Source: Flavobacterium pisciphilum | Lineage (GTDB): Bacteria; Bacteroidota; Bacteroidia; Flavobacteriales; Flavobacteriaceae | Assembly: GCF_020905345.1 (NCBI RefSeq) | Contig: NZ_JAJJMO010000001.1 | Coordinates: 558,001-622,000 of the forward strand | DNA length: 64,000 nt | Direction of reading: 5' to 3' | Shown: positions 57,772 through 64,000 of the stretch, piece after piece | Numbering within the stretch: position 1 is the first letter of the stretch | Layout of the letters: each line of letters opens with the position of its first letter | Program-made: the position numbers and the translations under genes | Notes under the pieces: model-generated | Database searches by the model: none | The model's input: only the letters and a program-made list of their open reading frames with translations | What the model was told of the DNA's origin: nothing

Positions 57772-60700
57772 TTATATCTTTTCAATATTTTCTAACTCAC
57801 TTATTTTTATGTCAACTTTGTTTGATAGGGTTAAAATAAAATCGCAAATAATAGTACTACTTGTCTCTAAAATATTATCATGATGACAATCGAGACCAAT
57901 TAATTGAATTTTTTCCGTTACTAAACAATCATCACTTTCTAATACTTTATCCAAACCATTATACATTGATTCGACATAAAATTTTTGAGAATTGCGAAAT
58001 ATTGTTGGCAAAATCTCGCTGTTATTTTCTTCTTCCGACACATTCATCTTAGAAGCTTTAAACAAAACAATATTCAGATTTTGCGTATTATATTTAGGAT
58101 TATATCTATAATGAATTATTTTTTTGAACTCTTCAATACAACTTTGTGGCAAACAATTTTCAATACTTCTAAAATCAAAATAGCTATCAAGTAAGATTAG
58201 GTCACTTTTTTCTACTCTGTTCACCAATAGTTTATTAAAAATTTCAAATGCCAAAACTCCTCCAAAACTCCAACCAACAAATGTATATTTACCTTTTGTC
58301 TGTAATTTTTGAATCCAAATTCTATAAAAATTAGCCAAATCTTCCATTTTCACAGTTGATGCATAATTATCAACCTGCGTCTTCATAAATGCGAAAAAAT
58401 TATTAAATAAGACTAGTTTTCTATTATTAAGCCTTGGAACTAAACTGTTATAATAGGATTCGGCTCCACTACCTCCTGGAGGAAATATGAATATTGGATC
58501 TTCTTCTAAGTGTTCATTAAAAATTTCATAAGGAATAAATTCAGGGAAATCAGTAGGAGTATGAGTTACTCCTTCTTTTTCTAGCTTATCAATGCAATGA
58601 TTAATAATCTTTGTGAGGTTCGTTTTAAAACTTTCGCTTAAAAGTGCTGTAGTTTCCTCTCCTAATTTTGTGACAACATCAAAATGCATTTTATTATCAC
58701 TAACTATCCCGTTGATATTTATAAGATTGTGTCCAATGTTATCTGGATGCATGCTATAACCGCTGCTTTCTGAAGCAAATTGCCAATCTTTGTGCTGAGT
58801 TTCGAATTGCCCTAAATAATTAAAACTAATAGGAATTAAATCTTTTTGTGAATAATTTGTCTCTTCAGTTACTGCAAAGGCACCAAAACCTATTCCTTTG
58901 TTAGGAATGTTTCGCAAGCTCTCTTTAATAAACGGAATACTTTCTTTGTAATTCTTTTGTATTTCTAACTTTACAGGGAACATTGTTGTAAACCAACCTA
59001 CTGTTCGGCTATGATCAATAGTTGGATCTATATCAACTCTACCATGTCCTTCTAATGTTATTCCTTGAACATTTTGATTGTTAATTTCTTTAAGTGCATA
59101 AGCTAAGGCAGTTAATAATAAATCGTTTACTTCTGTATGGTATGCTTTAGAAGCTTCTTGCAAAAATGATTTGGTTAATACTGTATCTAATTCAATCGTT
59201 TTTGAACTTATTTCTTTTATTTCAGAATCCAATTGATAGTTTGGCATATCTTTCAATTGCTCTTCCCAATAGGCTTCTTCAGAAGGATGTTGAGTTGAGT
59301 AATTTTCTACACTTGTAATCCATTGACGGTAACTGCTGGATTTAGATGGCAATGCTTTTCCTTGAAACAAGTCCTTAACATCTTCAGCCAAAATACGCCA
59401 GCTTACTCCATCAACAATCATATGATGCAATGCAAAATAAATTCTGGCACTATTATCAGCATATCCGTGTAAATATCCTATTTGAAATAAAACACCTTGC
59501 TCTAGATCAAAACCACTTTGCCAATTGGTTAGAATTTCATGAACTTCAGTTTCTGAATGTTGACTTACATCTAAAATCTTGATTTCCTGTAATGGAATAT
59601 TGGATTGATAAACCTGTTTCCAGTGCATCTTTCCTGTTTTAGAATCTTGTTCTTTATTATATCGAATACGCAACACGTCATGATAAGAAACTAGTTGCTC
59701 AACAATTTCTTCTAATTTCTTAGTTTCTAACTCAGGTACTCTAATTAAAAAACTTTGATTCCAGTGATTTGATTTGGCTAATTCTCCATTTTCAACTTTG
59801 TCTATGAACCATTGCTGAACTGGTAGAAAATTCAATTCTCCTGTTAGGAGTCCTTGCTCTGCAATAATATCAATTTCTGATTTTTTTGTACTTAAGTATT
59901 CGGCAAGTTTGACAATTGTTTTGTATTCAAAAATATCTTTTACTTGACAACTAAATCCTGCTTGTTTAATACGGTTTGTTATCTGAATACTTAAGATAGA
60001 ATCTCCTCCTATTCTAAAAAAATCATCTATAATGCTTACTTTTTCTAATCCTAATACTTCTTGCCAAATTTCAGATATTTCTTTTTCAACTTGGGTTTTA
60101 GGCGCTATATAATCGTTCACTGATGAAGTGAACTCAGGATTTGGCAAAGCATTCTTATTTATTTTACCACTACTGTTTAATGGAAAAGATTCTATTGCGA
60201 CTAATGCCGCAGGAATCATATAATCGGGCAATACTAGGGTTAGTTTTTCTAAAATTACCGTTTGATTAATTATCTCTTCACCGCTTTCTACAACATAGTA
60301 TGCAGCTAAATATTCTGAACCGTCAATTTCTGATTTTCTCTTTTTAGCAAAAACACAAACTTGTTTAATTCCTTCAATTTGAGACATGGCATACTCAATT
60401 TCACCTAACTCAATACGATACCCTCGTATCTTGACTTGATCATCATTTCTACCAATGTATTCAATAGTACCGTCTGGTAACCAGCGAACCAAATCACCTG
60501 TTTTATACAATCGGGTATAGCCATTCTCTTTATCTGATTCTGTTGCAAAAGGATTAGTAACAAAACGTTCTGCAGTCAGTTCAGGACGATTTAAATATCC
60601 TCTTGATACTCCTGCTCCTCCAATATAAAGCTCACCAACAATCCCAATAGGAACTGGCATATTGTTGGAACTTAAAACGTATAATTTTTTATCTGATAAC

Positions 60701-63700
60701 TGTTTACCTATTGGCACTATTTTTTCGGTATTACAGTCATTTAATTCACAATAAGTAGCATAAACTATATTCTCGGTTGGCCCATATACGTGTATTAAAG
60801 AGGCCGTTTTATACTGTCTCTTAAATTTGTTTACTATCTCTAAATTGCAACGTTCTCCACCAAATAATACTTGTTGCAAGCTTTCAAAACATTTAGACTT
60901 ATTCTGTACTAAAGAATTAAACAATGCAGTTGTAATAAAGACAGTATCTATTTTAAATTTAATAAAGTCATCGTCTAATTTAGATAAATCCAATAGGGTG
61001 TCCTTATCAATAATGACCAGTTTTTTTCCATTTAGCAATGAGAAAAACAAATCAAAAATACTAGCATCAAAGGAATAATTTGAGACTCCAGCAATAACAT
61101 TTACTTTTTCATAATTTATAAAATTATTATCAAGCACTAATGATATTATTTGACAATGCTCTACCATTACTCCTTTAGGCTGACCTGTCGTACCTGAAGT
61201 ATAAATTATATAAGCTAAATCATTTGGATTAACATTTTTCTTAATTGACTGCATTGAAACATCAATAGCATCTAATTGTACGTCTATTGCAAATAGATTT
61301 CCTGAATAAAAATCAAGGTCAAAAATATAATCTGTTTGTGTAATTAATATGTTAAGTGAGGTATCTTGTATGATATATTCTTTCCTTGCTATTGGGTATT
61401 CTGAATCTATGCATACATAAGCAGCTCCTGCTTTCATTATACCCAAAATAGCTATAATCATCTTTTCTGATCTATCAAGCATGATGCCTATAAAATCGTT
61501 TTCCTGTACATTATAGTTTTCAATTAGATAGCCTGCCAATTTACTAGACTCCTCATCGAGTTGCTTGTAGGTTAGTTCTTTGTCTCCAAAAACGATTGCA
61601 ATAGTATCTGGAGTATTAACAACCTGTTCTTCAAATATATCTATAACAGATTTATTCTTAGAATACACCTTACTTGTAGCATTCCAATCATAAACAACTT
61701 GATTGTATTCATCAGAACTAAGCAAACTAATTTCACTGTAAGGTTTACTCGGATTTTCTATTAATTGTTCTAGAAGATGTAAGTAGCGTTGATTAAATTT
61801 TGTAATTGTATCTTCATGAAATAAACTAGTAGCATAGTTTATTAATCCGAAAAATTCTTCACCGCTATCATCTATGGTAATGCTTAAATCAAATCTAGCA
61901 TTTTGGTAAGCATCATTTGTCTGATAAGGTTTGAAATAATTTTTCTGAGGTTCTGAATTTTTTTCATGATCATTAAAACTTCGAACACTAAACATAATTT
62001 GAAAGATTGGATGTCTTGACGCATCACGTTCAATACCTAATTCGGCAACTAACTTTTCAAAAGATATATCCTGATGCAATTGAGCCTCAATTTGGTCTTT
62101 GTGAGCCGCCAATATTAATTCTTCGAAACTTTGAGTTGAATTCAGTTGTGCTCTACTTACTTGTGTATTTACAAAGAAACCTATTAGTTCTTCTGTTTGC
62201 TTATGATGTCGATTTGCTATTGGACTACCTATTGTAATATCCTCTTGTCCAGTATATTTATTTAATAGAATATTGATACCGCTAAGTAGCACACTATTTA
62301 GTGTAACACCGCAACGTTGTGTTAATGCGTGTAGTTTTTGACTAATTTCTTTGTCAATTTTAAACCATTGGTCAGCACCGCTATAATCTGTTTTAATTGG
62401 TCTAGGATAATCTGTTGGAAATTCTAACGTCTGATAACCTGATAATTTATTCTTCCAATGATTTAATTGTTTTTCTAATACATTTCCAACTAAATAAGAT
62501 CTTTGCCATTGCGAATAATCTTTATATTGTATCTCTAATGCAGGAATACTGAACGTTAGATCCTTATTGGCATAGGCTTCATAAAAAGCAAGCAATTCTT
62601 TTTGAAATATACCTATTGACCAACCATCAGAAGCAATATGATGTCTATTGATAAGTAGTAGTGTTTTACTAGACAAATTATTGGAAGATGATTCAATAGT
62701 ATAAAATTTTGCTCTTATAGGATATTCAGTAGCAAAATTGAAAGGCTTATTAATGTCTTCTTCTATTAATAAATCATAATCTTCTGTATCCGTTAAATAA
62801 ACCTCTTCTATTGAAAGTGGGGCATCATGTACCGTTTGAGTACTAAACTCTTGATTATCTTCTTGTTTAATAGTACTTCGCAAAACTTCATGTCTTGATA
62901 CTATTTCTTGCAAGGCATATTTTAAACCCTCTTTATCCGTATCGGCTTCAAGTTCTAATACGACTGGCATATGATAAGCATTAGTACCTTCTTCATACTG
63001 TTCAATAAACCATAAACGCTCTTGTGCAAAAGAAAGCGGAGCTTGCTTAGAATTTATTTTAGGTATGCTTATTTGCATCTGGTCTGCAGTATGAATTAGT
63101 ATTTGAGCTATAGTTTTATGCTTAAATATATCTGCCACTTTTACACTATATGTCAAAAACTTACTCATACGGTGTGATACTTTTATCGCTAGAATCGAGT
63201 TCCCTCCTATTTTAAAAAAATCATCAGTAACTCCAACTCTTTCAATACCAAATGCCAGCTGCCAAATTTCACATAATTGTGCTTCTGTTTCATCTTTAGG
63301 AGCAACGTATAAATCTTCGGATGAAGTAAAATCAGGATCAGGTAAAGCTCGTTTGTCTAATTTACCATTGATTGTTAACGGAAATAACTCCATCGCTACC
63401 AAAGCACTAGGAATCATATATTCTGGTAGTATATGAGATAGCTTTTCCAAGATAACTGTTTGACTAACTGTAACATTATTATCTTCGAATACGTAGTATC
63501 CAACCAGGTATTTAGTTGTACCTGTTTCAGTTTCTCTATTTTTAATTAAAACAGATGATTGTTTAATCCCGTCAATTTGTTTTAGAGCATGTTCTATCTC
63601 TCCTAACTCTATTCTATACCCGTTTAACTTAATTTGATCATCGTTTCTTCCGATATATTCCAAATTACCATTCGATAACCATTTGACTAAATCACCTGTT

Positions 63701-64000
63701 TTGTATAATCTGTTGTATCCATTGTTTTTATCAGATTCTGTTGCAAATGGATTATTAATAAACCGTTCTGCTGTTAACTCAGGACGATTTAAATAGCCTC
63801 TTGATAACGCCGCTCCACCAATATACAATTCACCAACTACGCCTACAGGAAGTGGTTTGTTGTTTTTATCTAGTACAAAAATTCTTTTGCCTTTATATGG
63901 TTTTCCAATAATTTGCTGCTCTATTTTGTTATCTATTTTATATACCGTAGTCCCAACTGTAGACTCCGTAGGGCCGTATTGATTAAAAAGAGTAATATTT
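57772..64000 (-). CDS. nonribosomal peptide synthetase, 3' part (gene runs off the right edge)
   Basis: The frame is open up to base 64000, about 2,075 residues visible; the 5' end lies outside. Order: C-terminal half of an adenylation domain (NQYGPTES at the edge, then ELYIGGAALSRGYLNRPELT, about 64000-63300), PCP1 (FFKIGGNSILAIKV, about 63200), condensation domain with HHIASDGWS (about 62630), adenylation domain with YTSGTTGQPKGV (about 61190) and YGPTENIVYATY, PCP2 (FFRIGGDSILSI, about 60000), epimerisation domain with HHMIVDGVSW and GRVDIDP, RTVGWFTTMFPV (about 59400-59000), and thioesterase with GWSFGG (about 58265). By alignment with GrsA the second A-domain code reads roughly D-A-F-I-L-G-V-V-Y-K, near known isoleucine codes. 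Release is therefore of a D-configured aliphatic residue, if the code is right. Confidence 0.93.
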   Translation of the reverse strand, partial: NITLFNQYGPTESTVGTTVYKIDNKIEQQIIGKPYKGKRIFVLDKNNKPLPVGVVGELYIGGAALSRGYLNRPELTAERFINNPFATESDKNNGYNRLYKTGDLVKWLSNGNLEYIGRNDDQIKLNGYRIELGEIEHALKQIDGIKQSSVLIKNRETETGTTKYLVGYYVFEDNNVTVSQTVILEKLSHILPEYMIPSALVAMELFPLTINGKLDKRALPDPDFTSSEDLYVAPKDETEAQLCEIWQLAFGIERVGVTDDFFKIGGNSILAIKVSHRMSKFLTYSVKVADIFKHKTIAQILIHTADQMQISIPKINSKQAPLSFAQERLWFIEQYEEGTNAYHMPVVLELEADTDKEGLKYALQEIVSRHEVLRSTIKQEDNQEFSTQTVHDAPLSIEEVYLTDTEDYDLLIEEDINKPFNFATEYPIRAKFYTIESSSNNLSSKTLLLINRHHIASDGWSIGIFQKELLAFYEAYANKDLTFSIPALEIQYKDYSQWQRSYLVGNVLEKQLNHWKNKLSGYQTLEFPTDYPRPIKTDYSGADQWFKIDKEISQKLHALTQRCGVTLNSVLLSGINILLNKYTGQEDITIGSPIANRHHKQTEELIGFFVNTQVSRAQLNSTQSFEELILAAHKDQIEAQLHQDISFEKLVAELGIERDASRHPIFQIMFSVRSFNDHEKNSEPQKNYFKPYQTNDAYQNARFDLSITIDDSGEEFFGLINYATSLFHEDTITKFNQRYLHLLEQLIENPSKPYSEISLLSSDEYNQVVYDWNATSKVYSKNKSVIDIFEEQVVNTPDTIAIVFGDKELTYKQLDEESSKLAGYLIENYNVQENDFIGIMLDRSEKMIIAILGIMKAGAAYVCIDSEYPIARKEYIIQDTSLNILITQTDYIFDLDFYSGNLFAIDVQLDAIDVSMQSIKKNVNPNDLAYIIYTSGTTGQPKGVMVEHCQIISLVLDNNFINYEKVNVIAGVSNYSFDASIFDLFFSLLNGKKLVIIDKDTLLDLSKLDDDFIKFKIDTVFITTALFNSLVQNKSKCFESLQQVLFGGERCNLEIVNKFKRQYKTASLIHVYGPTENIVYATYCELNDCNTEKIVPIGKQLSDKKLYVLSSNNMPVPIGIVGELYIGGAGVSRGYLNRPELTAERFVTNPFATESDKENGYTRLYKTGDLVRWLPDGTIEYIGRNDDQVKIRGYRIELGEIEYAMSQIEGIKQVCVFAKKRKSEIDGSEYLAAYYVVESGEEIINQTVILEKLTLVLPDYMIPAALVAIESFPLNSSGKINKNALPNPEFTSSVNDYIAPKTQVEKEISEIWQEVLGLEKVSIIDDFFRIGGDSILSIQITNRIKQAGFSCQVKDIFEYKTIVKLAEYLSTKKSEIDIIAEQGLLTGELNFLPVQQWFIDKVENGELAKSNHWNQSFLIRVPELETKKLEEIVEQLVSYHDVLRIRYNKEQDSKTGKMHWKQVYQSNIPLQEIKILDVSQHSETEVHEILTNWQSGFDLEQGVLFQIGYLHGYADNSARIYFALHHMIVDGVSWRILAEDVKDLFQGKALPSKSSSYRQWITSVENYSTQHPSEEAYWEEQLKDMPNYQLDSEIKEISSKTIELDTVLTKSFLQEASKAYHTEVNDLLLTALAYALKEINNQNVQGITLEGHGRVDIDPTIDHSRTVGWFTTMFPVKLEIQKNYKESIPFIKESLRNIPNKGIGFGAFAVTEETNYSQKDLIPISFNYLGQFETQHKDWQFASESSGYSMHPDNIGHNLININGIVSDNKMHFDVVTKLGEETTALLSESFKTNLTKIINHCIDKLEKEGVTHTPTDFPEFIPYEIFNEHLEEDPIFIFPPGGSGAESYYNSLVPRLNNRKLVLFNNFFAFMKTQVDNYASTVKMEDLANFYRIWIQKLQTKGKYTFVGWSFGGVLAFEIFNKLLVNRVEKSDLILLDSYFDFRSIENCLPQSCIEEFKKIIHYRYNPKYNTQNLNIVLFKASKMNVSEEENNSEILPTIFRNSQKFYVESMYNGLDKVLESDDCLVTEKIQLIGLDCHHDNILETSSTIICDFILTLSNKVDIKISELENIEKI

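Noticed and set aside
63826..63828. A TTG start for the NRPS at 63828
   Set aside because: The codon lies inside the conserved GELYIGG motif and the frame stays open to the window edge with A-domain sequence, so the gene continues outside.

Overview
The window looks like a chromosome segment of a Flavobacterium-type member of the Bacteroidota. The evidence is low GC, A-rich leaders without Shine-Dalgarno boxes, promoters of the TTG-N19-21-TAnnTTTG class, gldF-gldG (gliding motility) next to dnaN, a protease with a type IX secretion C-terminal domain, and intergenic repeats of the kind common in that genus.

Layout. 1-4319 (minus) is an rRNA operon (16S, tRNA-Ile, tRNA-Ala, partial 23S) driven by three tandem promoters at 4490-4765. 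5188-13090 (minus) holds a 2,299-residue secreted subtilisin-like protease and a DUF4294 protein. 13744-19050 (plus) is a four-gene operon (secreted ankyrin protein, DUF2271 protein, PepSY/flavodoxin/FNR membrane protein, ApbE flavin transferase) that reads as a periplasmic flavin electron-transfer module. 19307-26958 holds an M42 peptidase, three tandem small secreted ankyrin paralogues, two small conserved genes, purC and an S9 peptidase. 27037-27921 is a tandem array of five units of about 162 bp ending in a perfect palindrome. 27959-40478 is mostly housekeeping: HAD hydrolase, PhoH, SAM hydrolase, monooxygenase, gldFG, dnaN, a membrane MutS-like ATPase, a universal stress protein and mnmE.

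40454-51096 is the most interesting part. The 3' end of mnmE is repeated perfectly at 42274-42297 and in degenerate form at 51082-51096, marking an integration hotspot. Between the second and third copies lies an array of same-strand, mostly single-gene cassettes separated by related sites of about 130 bp. These sites have the architecture of integron attC sites. In four cassettes the box that opens the cassette is the near reverse complement of the box in that cassette's own 3' site, as expected for integron cassettes. No integrase is visible. Cargo includes a KAP-type P-loop NTPase, a proteasome-fold (Ntn-hydrolase-like) protein, a membrane protein, a Crp/Fnr regulator with an oxidoreductase and a SnoaL-like lipoprotein, another lipoprotein, and a frameshifted Sir2 deacylase.

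51315-64000 (minus) is the 3' part of a nonribosomal peptide cluster. It has an NRPS with order (A)-PCP-C-A-PCP-E-TE that runs off the right edge, a CmlA-like diiron hydroxylase, an MFS exporter, a type II thioesterase, an Sfp-type phosphopantetheinyl transferase, a JmjC/cupin-like oxygenase and a TauD/SyrP-like oxygenase. Together these suggest a small, heavily oxidised peptide ending in a D-residue.
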